A stretch of DNA of 64,000 nucleotides from Tenacibaculum lutimaris (lineage in GTDB: Bacteria > Bacteroidota > Bacteroidia > Flavobacteriales > Flavobacteriaceae): contig NZ_RAQM01000009.1 in NCBI RefSeq assembly GCF_003610735.1, forward strand, positions 197,194 through 261,193, written 5' to 3'. The translations under genes were made by a program, and so were the position numbers. Each line of letters starts with the position of its first letter. Positions within the stretch are counted from its first letter, which is position 1. Positions 26,515 through 34,290 of the stretch are shown piece by piece. Under the pieces are notes generated by a model. That model did no database searches. It was not told the origin of the DNA and saw only the letters and a list, made by a program, of their open reading frames with translations.

Positions 26515-28746
26515 ATGAACTTTATAAAAAACAATAAATTGATTAATGCATCCCTCTACATTAGCAAAAAAATTACTATTATCTTTTTTCTTTTTTTTAG
26601 CTCCTATACTTTTTCTCAGAGACAAGAAACTACTGAAAATAAACTAATAAATGAAATAAACAAAGAAAAACCTGATTTAACAATTATTAGTAACTTAATA
26701 AAAAAAAATCCCTTTTTAAATTATAAAAACAAAGAAGGAGTAACAGCTCTTATTTTAGCAATTGATAAGAAACACACTACCATTATCTCACAACTTTTAG
26801 ATGCTGGTGCAGATATAAATACTGAATTTAAACATAAAATAGCTCCTATTCATTTTGCTTCTGGTAGTGAAGATGTAAACATTTTAAAAATGTTACTTAA
26901 AGCTGGTGCAGACATTAATTTAAAAGACTTAGAAGGAAGAACACCTTTATCATGGGCAGCAACAAAAAGTAATAAAGAAATAATTAAAACTCTTTTAGAA
27001 CTTGGTGTTAATATTGATAATGAAGACATCCATAAAAACACACCTTTAAATTACGCTATCTACTTTGAAAATCCTAAAATAGCTAAAATATTAATTGAAA
27101 ATGGAGCTAAAGTTAACCTTATTAATTCCAACGAAGAGTCTCCTCTTTTACTAGCGTCTCAAAAGGGTCATTTGGAGATTATAAAGTTACTCATTCAATC
27201 AGGAGCAAACGTTAATCACAAAAATTTAGAAGGTGTCACTCCATTACACCAAACAATAATAAACAATAATTTAAAAGCTGTCGAAATATTAATTAAAAAT
27301 GGAGCTAAAGTTAACTCCCTTAATTCTAAAGAGGAGACTCCATTGTTACTAGCTGTTCAAAATAACCGTGTAGAAATTGTAAAATTACTCATTGAATCAG
27401 GAGCTATAGTTAATGTAAATAATTTACACAACCGAACTCCACTCTACTATGCTGCTAGCAAAGGAAATCTTGATATCGTAAAACTCCTTATCGAAGCTGG
27501 AGCTAATGTAAATGAAAACAAAGAAAATAGTCCTGCGTTTATTAAAGCTTCTGAAAATGGATATCCAGAAATAATGAAATATCTATATAAATCTGGAGCT
27601 AAAGTTAACCTAAACTATACTTTATCTAAATCTCTTAACAAATTAAAATCAGCAAAATACTTAATTGAATTAGGGGCTAATATTAATCAAACGGATTCAC
27701 ATGGAATGACCCTTTTTAAACTAGTTTGCTCAACAAAAGAATACGCTCTAGCAAAAGAGTTAATTTCTCTAGGCGCTGATATAAACAGGATTGACAGTTA
27801 TGGGCATACTCCTTTATGCAGCGCTGTTAGTTCTGATGAAAAAAAAATGGTTGAATTATTAATCGCTTCTGGAGCTGATATTAATACCAAATCTAAAAAA
27901 CACTCTCCACTTAGTACAGCTTGTGAAGAAGGGAATTATGAAATGGCAAAGACTCTAATTGAAGCTGGTGCTGACATAAATGGTAATCATTTTGAAAAAG
28001 ACACACCATTAATTAAAGCTGTTTTAAGTAATCATTTAAATATTATTCAATTATTAATAAAATCTGGAGCAACAGTTAATAAAACAAATAAAGTACAACA
28101 AACAGCTCTGCATGTAGCTTCTTATAATGATCGACCTGAAGTTGTAAAGCTTTTAATTAAATCAGGGGCTATAGTAGATTTTCCCGACTTTGAAAAAGAA
28201 ACAGCGTTGTTTATGTCTTCAAAAAGTGGATACTTAGAAACAGTAAAGTACCTTATTACTGCTGGAGCAAACGTTAATAAAACAGATGAGGATCAATATA
28301 CTCCTTTATATATTGCTTCATACTATGGCCATCAACAAATTGTTAAACACCTGATTGAACATGGAGCTGATATAAACAAAAATAGTTACGAAAATGAATC
28401 TCCTTTATACGTAGCTTCTTATAGAGGTAATGATGCAGTAGTCCAAACTTTAATTATAAAAGGAGCAAATCTAGATGAAAAAAAAGCCTTTGGTATTACT
28501 GCACTTTTAGGAGCCTCTCAACAAGGTCATCTAAAAATTGTTAAAATGTTGGTAAGTGCTGGTGCTAATATTAACAGTAAAGATAACAACGGGGTTACTC
28601 CACTTCATAGAGCAGCTTCAAGAGGTCATAAAGACATTGTTGAATATTTACTTATTGCGGGTGCCATTTCAAATTCAAAAGATAAATATGGAAAAACACC
28701 CTATGACAAAGCTAAAAGTTCCGATATTAAAAAGCTACTAAAATAA
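26515..28746 (+). CDS. Exported ankyrin-repeat protein
   Basis: 743 residues. A lysine-containing n-region and hydrophobic core (ITIIFFLFFSSYTFSQ) form a signal peptide. Nearly the whole mature protein is about 20 consecutive 33-residue ankyrin repeats, for example TPLLLASQKGHLEIIKLLI followed by QSGANVNHKN, ending at the stop without any other domain. Ankyrin stacks bind proteins; no catalytic motif is present. It may act in the periplasm or, if exported further, on other cells. The gene lies between the true htpG and a second copy of its 3' end, so it was probably inserted by recombination. Confidence 0.9.
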   Translation: MNFIKNNKLINASLYISKKITIIFFLFFSSYTFSQRQETTENKLINEINKEKPDLTIISNLIKKNPFLNYKNKEGVTALILAIDKKHTTIISQLLDAGADINTEFKHKIAPIHFASGSEDVNILKMLLKAGADINLKDLEGRTPLSWAATKSNKEIIKTLLELGVNIDNEDIHKNTPLNYAIYFENPKIAKILIENGAKVNLINSNEESPLLLASQKGHLEIIKLLIQSGANVNHKNLEGVTPLHQTIINNNLKAVEILIKNGAKVNSLNSKEETPLLLAVQNNRVEIVKLLIESGAIVNVNNLHNRTPLYYAASKGNLDIVKLLIEAGANVNENKENSPAFIKASENGYPEIMKYLYKSGAKVNLNYTLSKSLNKLKSAKYLIELGANINQTDSHGMTLFKLVCSTKEYALAKELISLGADINRIDSYGHTPLCSAVSSDEKKMVELLIASGADINTKSKKHSPLSTACEEGNYEMAKTLIEAGADINGNHFEKDTPLIKAVLSNHLNIIQLLIKSGATVNKTNKVQQTALHVASYNDRPEVVKLLIKSGAIVDFPDFEKETALFMSSKSGYLETVKYLITAGANVNKTDEDQYTPLYIASYYGHQQIVKHLIEHGADINKNSYENESPLYVASYRGNDAVVQTLIIKGANLDEKKAFGITALLGASQQGHLKIVKMLVSAGANINSKDNNGVTPLHRAASRGHKDIVEYLLIAGAISNSKDKYGKTPYDKAKSSDIKKLLK

Positions 28747-28828
28747 GTCTTTAGTTATTTTCAATATATTACTTTACTTATAAAGGTTTTACCAAACAAA
28801 ATATCTATTAACTTCTCTATTATACTGT

Positions 28829-28876
28829 GAAGAGCTAACAAACTTTATCAAACGTTCGTATGAGCTGATAAAATAA
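28829..28876 (+). pseudogene. htpG: Remnant 3' end of a second htpG allele
   Basis: The 48 bases encode EELTNFIKRSYELIK and a stop, the same 15 residues that end the intact htpG at 26274-26321. 41 of 48 bases agree and all seven differences are synonymous. The codon before (TGT) no longer matches, so the copy starts abruptly. It is too short to be a gene. It is followed by its own terminator, which suggests that this is the original 3' end of an htpG locus into which other DNA was placed. Confidence 0.9.
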
Positions 28877-28889
28877 GAAACTATCTTTT

Positions 28890-28924
28890 AAGTCCGTTCT
28901 AACTATTTAGAGCGGACTTTTTTA
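28890..28924 (+). terminator. Terminator behind the htpG remnant
   Basis: An 11-bp stem with one G-T pair (28890-28900 with 28909-28919; core AAGTCCG / CGGACTT), an eight-base loop and a T run. It could end ankyrin-gene transcription today. Confidence 0.82.
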
Positions 28925-29038
28925 GTATTTTAGACCTCTATTTATCCATCATGAAATGAGCCATAAAGAATATGACATCTATCAAAATCTTTGTTGGCGA
29001 ATTACATCTGACCAATAAAAAACGATAAAAATAAACAG

Positions 29039-30211
29039 ATGAAAAAGCTATTATGCTCCCTATTTATTACATCCTTTACTTTTGCTCAAACAAATACCGA
29101 AATTCATTTATTTGATATTAATTCTGAAAATGGAAAATGGAAGGTTACCAACGGAAAAAATATTTCAAACAATGAAGGGTATGATAGTCAACCTTGTTTT
29201 TATGACGACAATACCATCTTGTTTGCTTCCAATAGAAATGGACAAATCGATATTGTAAAATATTCTATGGATAGTGGAGCTAAGAGTTTTATTAATCATA
29301 CACCAAATGGAGGCGAATACTCACCTCAAAGAATCCCCAATTCAAAAGATGTTTCTGCTGTACGTTTAAACAACAGTGGTTTACAACGTTTTTATCAGTA
29401 TAATTTTAAAACAGGTAAAAGTAAAGAAGTAATTAAAGACTTGGTAGTAGCATACCCTATGTGGTATACTAAAAACCTTATAATTTCTTCCGTAATTGTA
29501 AATGATACTCTTGAGCTTTACATTAGCGACTTAAAAAAGAACACTAACATTTCGGTAGTTAAACAAACAGGACGTTCATTTCATAAAATTCCAAACTCTA
29601 ACTTGATTAGCTTCATGAAACAAAATGATAAAAAATGGGAAGTTTGGTCATTACACCCTGTTTCTAAAGAAATTAAAAAAATCGCTTCAACAGGCAAAAG
29701 TCAAGATGTTTGTTGGCTTCCTGATGGCACGCTTCTAATTGCTTATCAAAATATGATTTTTCAATACAACCCTAAAACAGACAAAGAAACAACTGTTTTT
29801 CATCAGTTTAAAAATGAAAACATCAATAATATTTCAAGAATTATGGAAAATCCTGAAGGAACAAAACTAGCAATCGTAGCAGAAGTATCTCCCAAAGCTT
29901 TAGCACAAGCACAATTAGAAGCTTATAATAAAAGGGATATAGATGCATTTTTAAAACCTTACGCTAAAGATGTAAAAGTGTATAGTTATCCAAATAAATT
30001 AGAATATGAGGGTATTGAAGAAATGCGTAAACGATATACTCCTAAGTTTGAAGCAATAAAAGATTTACACTGTAAAATTATTAGTAGAATAGTTAAAGGA
30101 AATGTAGTAATAGATGAAGAAGAAGTTACAGCAAACGGAGCTACCTTTCATGCTGTAGCCATCTATGAAATAATTAATGGGAAAATTAGTGTCGTTAGAT
30201 TTGTTCGCTAA
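29039..30211 (+). CDS. Secreted PD40/TolB-like beta-propeller fused to an NTF2/SnoaL-like domain
   Basis: 390 residues with a short signal peptide (MKKLLCSLFITSFTFAQ). Residues of about 20-285 form a WD40/TolB-like propeller with repeated blades (YDSQPCFYDDNTILFASNRNG; EYSPQRIPNSKDVSAVRLN). From about 295, AQLEAYNKRDIDAFLKPYAKDVKVY begins an NTF2/SnoaL-like cone-shaped domain that runs to the end. Such NTF2 domains bind small hydrophobic ligands or act as isomerases or just as dimerisation units. The combined function is unknown. It is convergent with the anti-sigma-like gene. Confidence 0.8.
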   Translation: MKKLLCSLFITSFTFAQTNTEIHLFDINSENGKWKVTNGKNISNNEGYDSQPCFYDDNTILFASNRNGQIDIVKYSMDSGAKSFINHTPNGGEYSPQRIPNSKDVSAVRLNNSGLQRFYQYNFKTGKSKEVIKDLVVAYPMWYTKNLIISSVIVNDTLELYISDLKKNTNISVVKQTGRSFHKIPNSNLISFMKQNDKKWEVWSLHPVSKEIKKIASTGKSQDVCWLPDGTLLIAYQNMIFQYNPKTDKETTVFHQFKNENINNISRIMENPEGTKLAIVAEVSPKALAQAQLEAYNKRDIDAFLKPYAKDVKVYSYPNKLEYEGIEEMRKRYTPKFEAIKDLHCKIISRIVKGNVVIDEEEVTANGATFHAVAIYEIINGKISVVRFVR

Positions 30212-30219
30212 TAACTAAG

Positions 30220-30633
30220 TCACATTTTTAATCTTTTAGTAAAATAATTTTTTAAAACATAAATTTGTACAAACACCATTACGGTAAAAAAGAAGCAAGC
30301 ACTTAGCATTAAATTTGATACTGTGATATTTTCAAATAAATTTGGCAATTGAATATTCGATAAATAATCCATTTTTATCTCGGGTATTTGAAGCCAACTT
30401 GATGAAGCTCCTTTCGATACAAACAAAATACTAACAGCTAATATACCTGCTAATACAAACCATACTCTTTTGGATATTAATGGTGCTGCTTTATAAATAG
30501 AAGATTGCTCTTCTTTTAAAATCGCATCCATAATATTTGCTGTAAAATCAATAGATGGTGTCTCTGCTTCTATTTCGTTGATATACTTTTTTGTAAAAGC
30601 ATCCAACTCTTTAATATCTTTATTTTCTCCCAT
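30220..30633 (-). CDS. Two-helix membrane protein, probable anti-sigma partner
   Basis: 137 residues. An acidic cytoplasmic stretch of about 58 residues (including DFTANIMDAILKEEQSS) is followed by a membrane helix (VWFVLAGILAVSILFV), an external loop and a second helix (LMLSACFFFTVMVFVQIYVL). No zinc-binding ZAS motif is present. It overlaps the end of the sigma-factor gene by 14 bases, so it is co-translated with it. By position and topology it is the likely membrane-anchored anti-sigma factor; sequence alone does not prove this. Confidence 0.68.
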   Translation of the reverse strand: MGENKDIKELDAFTKKYINEIEAETPSIDFTANIMDAILKEEQSSIYKAAPLISKRVWFVLAGILAVSILFVSKGASSSWLQIPEIKMDYLSNIQLPNLFENITVSNLMLSACFFFTVMVFVQIYVLKNYFTKRLKM

Positions 30634-31198
30634 AATGTTTTATCAATTCAGGTTCAACATTTTTCTCTACAATACTCAGTAACATTTTTCTTGCCCTATG
30701 CAACTTCACTTTTACATTAGCCTCAGAAAAATCTGTTACATTTACTATTTCCTTCAAACTTAATTCTTCAAAATAAAACATCCATAAAATTGAACGTTCT
30801 TCTTCAGGCATACTTAACAAACAATTATTTATTACCTCGGCTCTTTCTTTTTGCTCAATTCCTTCTAAAATAGTATCCGTAGATTTTATTCTATTGATCG
30901 TTACCTCATCAATAACATCTAAAACGTATCGTTCTTTCGTCTTTTTTAAAACATCTAAACAAGTTCTGTATGTTATTTTATACAACCAAGTAGAAAACTT
31001 AGACTCTCCTTTAAACTTGCTCAAATTCTTATAAGCTTTTATAAAAGTATCTTGTGATATTTCTTCAGCCTCTTCTCTACTCTTTACCATTTTTAACGCC
31101 AACGAAAACACCATTACTTTATACTTTTCAACTAAAAAAGTATAAGCATTAGCATCTCCTCTAAGGATTTTATCTATATAAGTTTGATCGTTAATAAT
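30620..31198 (-). CDS. ECF RNA polymerase sigma factor, start codon non-standard
   Basis: Sigma region 2 includes ILRGDANAYTFLVEKYKVMVF and EEISQDTFIKAYKNLSKFKG; region 4 includes SMPEEERSILWMFYFEELSLKEI and KVKLHRARKMLL. The first in-frame ATG (31114) lies inside region 2.1, so the protein must begin earlier. Between it and the upstream stop at 31211-31213 there is no ATG, GTG or TTG, only ATT and ATA codons; the ATT at 31198 is given as a tentative start (192 residues). A promoter matching the one for the divergent gene ends 14 bases before it, so the message would be almost leaderless. The sigma factor probably drives its own transcription. Confidence 0.82.
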   Translation of the reverse strand: MINDQTYIDKILRGDANAYTFLVEKYKVMVFSLALKMVKSREEAEEISQDTFIKAYKNLSKFKGESKFSTWLYKITYRTCLDVLKKTKERYVLDVIDEVTINRIKSTDTILEGIEQKERAEVINNCLLSMPEEERSILWMFYFEELSLKEIVNVTDFSEANVKVKLHRARKMLLSIVEKNVEPELIKHYGRK

Positions 31199-31211
31199 AG
31201 TCGTTTTATAC

Positions 31212-31241
31212 TATGACTGTACTTAGTTAAAAAAGGTTACA
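31212..31241 (-). promoter_or_regulatory. ECF-type promoter of the sigma-factor operon
   Basis: Read on the minus strand: TGTAACC with a following T run (31241-31235), a 17-base gap and GTCATA (31217-31212). The divergent promoter at 31271-31300 has the same two elements with the same 17-base gap. Confidence 0.75.
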
Positions 31242-31270
31242 ACTATTCATTAAAAAAATTAAAAATATTC

Positions 31271-31300
31271 TGTAACCTTTTTTTAAATGTAGCTGTCATA
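31271..31300 (+). promoter_or_regulatory. ECF-type promoter of the DUF6249-type membrane gene
   Basis: TGTAACC plus T run (31271-31277), a 17-base gap and GTCATA (31295-31300), 41 bases before the ATG at 31342. The element pair is a mirror copy of that upstream of the sigma gene; the shared 13 bases form a perfect inverted repeat. Confidence 0.75.
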
Positions 31301-31341
31301 CTTGTAAACACATTAAAAATAATCATTTTAAACTCAAAAAT

Positions 31342-31725
31342 ATGGAAGTAGCAATTGTATTTATGTTCTTGTTTGCAGTAATATTCGGAATCTTTTATTT
31401 ATTCTATTCAACAAGAAATAAGGAACGTTTAGCTTTAATTGAAAAAGGTGTAGATGCCAAAATTTTTATGCAAGGCGAAAAAAAGCGTTCTACATTAACA
31501 GGTAGGGTAATTATCTTAAACTTAGCTTTATTAGCTATGGGAATAGGTGTTGGTGTTTTATTAGGTGCTATTTTGAGTTCTTTCTTTGGATACAACGGTC
31601 CGTGGGAGACTCGTCCTGTAGATGCTATCGACTCTGAAGTTTTCTTTATTGCATCTATCTTTTTATGCGCCGGAGGAGCCTTATTAATTGGGTTTAATCA
31701 AACTAAAAAAATAGACAACGAATAA
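31342..31725 (+). CDS. Small membrane protein, DUF6249-like, probable ECF sigma target
   Basis: 127 residues with three hydrophobic segments: IVFMFLFAVIFGIFYLFY, ILNLALLAMGIGVGVLLGAIL and FFIASIFLCAGGALLIGF. Between the first two lies the cytosolic motif NKERLALIEKGVDAKIF, typical of the DUF6249 family. No enzymatic motif is present. It is divergent from an ECF sigma factor and has the same bipartite promoter, so it is probably made under that sigma's control. A role in envelope stress or feedback to the anti-sigma protein is possible but is inference. Confidence 0.8.
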   Translation: MEVAIVFMFLFAVIFGIFYLFYSTRNKERLALIEKGVDAKIFMQGEKKRSTLTGRVIILNLALLAMGIGVGVLLGAILSSFFGYNGPWETRPVDAIDSEVFFIASIFLCAGGALLIGFNQTKKIDNE

Positions 31726-31763
31726 AGTTTGTTTAAATAATAAATTATTTTAATAAATATGTT

Positions 31764-31797
31764 AAAAGAGAATAAAGCTAATTTTATTCTCTTTTTT
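31764..31797 (+). terminator. Intrinsic terminator after the DUF6249-like gene
   Basis: Stem AAAAGAGAATAAA / TTTATTCTCTTTT (31764-31776 with 31783-31795) with a six-base loop and T run. Confidence 0.82.
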
Positions 31798-31829
31798 GTT
31801 TTGTAATTTAGTGAGCTAAATTCCTTAAC

Positions 31830-33158
31830 ATGAGAAAACTCACAGTACTATTCTTACTAATTTCTACAACAATATCAGCGCAAACCGACACTAAAATATA
31901 CGATATTATTAATACTGTTTCAGCAGATAGAATCAAAGCTGATATTACTACTCTAACAAATTTCGGAACACGTCATACACTAAGCGATACTATTTCAAAT
32001 ACTCGTGGAATTGGAGCGGCACGTCGTTGGATTAAATCTGAATTTAATAAAATATCTTCTGATTGCAACAACTGTTTAGAGGTATTTTACCAAAAAGACT
32101 TTGTAAAAAAAGGAACCAATAGCAGAATCACCAAAGATGTTTGGGTCGTTAATGTTGTTGCTATTCAAAAAGGAACAAAATATCCTAACAATTACATTGT
32201 AATGAGTGGTGATATAGACTCAAGAATTTCTGACCCTAATAATTATACCGATGATGCTCCTGGAGCTAATGACAATGCTTCCGGAATGGCAGGAACAATT
32301 GAAGCTGCTCGTGTTTTAAGTAATTACAACTTTGAAAACAGTATTATTTATGTTGGATTGTCTGGTGAAGAACAAGGTCTATTTGGCGGAAAAGGACTAG
32401 CTACATATGCTAAAGAAAAAAACTGGAACATTGTTGGTGTAATGAATAATGACATGATAGGAAATATTAAAGGTGTTGACGGCGTAATTGATAATCGTAC
32501 GTTTAGAATCTTTTCTGAGCCTGTTCCTCCAACAGAAACAGAACGCCAACGAAAAGCACGTCGTTTTTATGGTGGTGAGGTCGATGGTATTTCACGACAG
32601 CTTGCACGTTATATATACAAAACTACCAAAACGTATATGCCAGAAATGAATCCGAAAATGATTTATCGCTTAGACAGATTTGGTCGTGGTGGACATCATA
32701 GACCTTTTAACGATGCTGGTTTTGCTGGTATTAGAATCATGGAAGCTCATGAGAATTACACACAACAACATCAAGATATTAGAACAGAAAACGAAATTGA
32801 ATATGGTGATAGACTTAAGTTTGTAAACTTCGATTACGCTAAAAAATTAACCGCTGTAAACGCTATTAACTTAGCTAGTATTGCTGCTGCACCACCTTCT
32901 CCTAAAAATGTAGGAATTGGAGGTATTGTTGAAGCTTCTGCTAAACTTCAATGGGATAAAGTTGATGGTGCTAAAGGATATAAAATCTACTGGAGAGACA
33001 CTACTTCTCCTACTTGGGATCATTTCAAATATGTGGAAAATACTACTGAGTTTACTTTAGACGGAATTGTTTTAGATAATTACTTCTTCGGTGTAAGTGC
33101 TGTTGGCAAAAACGGACATGAAAGTATAGTTTCATTCCCTTCAAAAATTATACGTTAA
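31830..33158 (+). CDS. Secreted M28-family zinc peptidase with fibronectin III-like tail
   Basis: 442 residues: signal peptide (TVLFLLISTTISAQ), an M28 catalytic domain and, from about residue 355, a fibronectin type III-like module (KNVGIGGIVEASAKLQWDKVDGAKGYKIYWRD). Zinc ligands of the family are seen in APGANDNASG (Asp), SGEEQGLFGG (Glu pair) and MNNDMIG (Asp), and a histidine in EAHENYTQQHQD. The usual first ligand, His in the H-x-D motif, appears as Asp (MSGDIDSR). It probably removes N-terminal amino acids from peptides outside the cytoplasm. The YdeI-like gene follows after three bases. Confidence 0.87.
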   Translation: MRKLTVLFLLISTTISAQTDTKIYDIINTVSADRIKADITTLTNFGTRHTLSDTISNTRGIGAARRWIKSEFNKISSDCNNCLEVFYQKDFVKKGTNSRITKDVWVVNVVAIQKGTKYPNNYIVMSGDIDSRISDPNNYTDDAPGANDNASGMAGTIEAARVLSNYNFENSIIYVGLSGEEQGLFGGKGLATYAKEKNWNIVGVMNNDMIGNIKGVDGVIDNRTFRIFSEPVPPTETERQRKARRFYGGEVDGISRQLARYIYKTTKTYMPEMNPKMIYRLDRFGRGGHHRPFNDAGFAGIRIMEAHENYTQQHQDIRTENEIEYGDRLKFVNFDYAKKLTAVNAINLASIAAAPPSPKNVGIGGIVEASAKLQWDKVDGAKGYKIYWRDTTSPTWDHFKYVENTTEFTLDGIVLDNYFFGVSAVGKNGHESIVSFPSKIIR

Positions 33159-33161
33159 TAA

Positions 33162-33728
33162 ATGCATAATAAACCTCTTTTATATTTTAAAACTCATATT
33201 GAATGGCGAACTTGGTTGTTAGACAACCATAATGAAAGTGACGGTGTTCATTTAATTTTATACAAAGTTGATGTTGACATACCTAGCATGCGATGGGAAG
33301 AAGCCGTAAAAGTAGCTTTATGCTTTGGTTGGATTGATAGCACTGTAAAAAGTTTAGGAGATGGAAAAAGGAGACAATATTTCTGCCCTAGAAAACCTAA
33401 AAGTGTTTGGAGTGCTTTGAACAAGAAATATATCAAGGAACTAACTGCTTCCGAATTAATGCATCCATCCGGAATTGCTTCTGTTAAAATTGCTAAAAAA
33501 AATGGTTCTTGGAATGCTTTAGACCCTGTAGAAAAATTAATTGTTCCTGAAGACCTACAAATTGAGTTTGATAAAAATCCAACTGCTTTTAACAACTATC
33601 AAAATTTTGCTCCTTCTTACCGAAAAAGCTGTTTATATTGGTTAAATCAAGCTAAAAGAGAAACTACAAGAACTAAACGAATTTATGAAATCATACGTTT
33701 ATGTACCATCAATCAAAAGTCTAGATGA
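33162..33728 (+). CDS. YdeI/OmpD-associated family protein
   Basis: 188 residues, cytoplasmic, with the family's N-terminal motif EWRTWLLDNHNESDGVHLILYK and the core WEEAVKVALCFGWIDSTVKSLGDGKRRQYFCPRKPKSVWSALNK in pieces recognisable as YdeI/OmpD-associated (sometimes called bacteriocin-protection) proteins. The basic C-terminal part (YWLNQAKRETTRTKRIYEI) is also typical. The molecular function of the family is not established. It begins three bases after the M28 peptidase and probably shares its transcript, though no functional link is evident. Confidence 0.85.
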   Translation: MHNKPLLYFKTHIEWRTWLLDNHNESDGVHLILYKVDVDIPSMRWEEAVKVALCFGWIDSTVKSLGDGKRRQYFCPRKPKSVWSALNKKYIKELTASELMHPSGIASVKIAKKNGSWNALDPVEKLIVPEDLQIEFDKNPTAFNNYQNFAPSYRKSCLYWLNQAKRETTRTKRIYEIIRLCTINQKSR

Positions 33729-33762
33729 TTTTTAGTATTTTGTAGTCCAATCAATTAACTAT

Positions 33763-34290
33763 ATGCAACTAGAATCCCTCGTTAAAAAATTTAAAAACAA
33801 AGATGTAAAAGCTTTTGAAAGCCTCTACGAAATGTATAAACAAAGTGTTACTGGAGTAGTTTACAATATTGTGAGAGATCAAACAATAGCTGAAGAAATA
33901 ACACAAGATGTTTTCATAAAAGCTTGGAATAATGCAAACACTTATTCTGAGAAAAAAGGACGTTTTTTTACTTGGATTATCAACATTGCCAGAAATGCTG
34001 CCATAGATAAAGTAAGATCTAAAAATTTTAAGAACAATACTAAAAACCTTGATGCTGAATTTTTCGTAGATATATTAGAGAATCATGACAGTTTAGACTC
34101 TAAAACTGATGCAATTGGTATAAAAAACTTTGTAAACAAGTTAAAAGAGACTTGTATTAAAGTAATAGAACTACTTTATTTTAAAGGCTTTACACAAAAA
34201 GAAGTTTCTGAAAGTTTAGACATACCTCTAGGGACTGTAAAAACTAGAAATCGAAACTGTATTAACGAATTAAGAATTATGTTGAAATAA
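33763..34290 (+). CDS. ECF RNA polymerase sigma factor, SigK-like
   Basis: 175 residues. Region 2 includes DVKAFESLYEMYKQSVTGVVYNIVRDQTIAEEITQ in pieces and DVFIKAWNNANTYSEKKGRFFTWI; region 4 includes VIELLYFKGFTQKEVSESLDIPLGTVKTRNRNCINELR. It redirects RNA polymerase to a stress or envelope regulon. The stop codon TAA overlaps the ATG of the downstream RskA-type anti-sigma gene by one base, a coupled arrangement that balances the two proteins. The targets are unknown; the convergent DUF4331/receptor cluster is a candidate. Confidence 0.93.
   Translation: MQLESLVKKFKNKDVKAFESLYEMYKQSVTGVVYNIVRDQTIAEEITQDVFIKAWNNANTYSEKKGRFFTWIINIARNAAIDKVRSKNFKNNTKNLDAEFFVDILENHDSLDSKTDAIGIKNFVNKLKETCIKVIELLYFKGFTQKEVSESLDIPLGTVKTRNRNCINELRIMLK

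Noticed and set aside
26515..28746. Regular short repeats resembling a CRISPR or minisatellite array
   Set aside because: The periodicity of about 99 bases follows from ankyrin repeats in protein sequence; the DNA units are diverged and fully coding.
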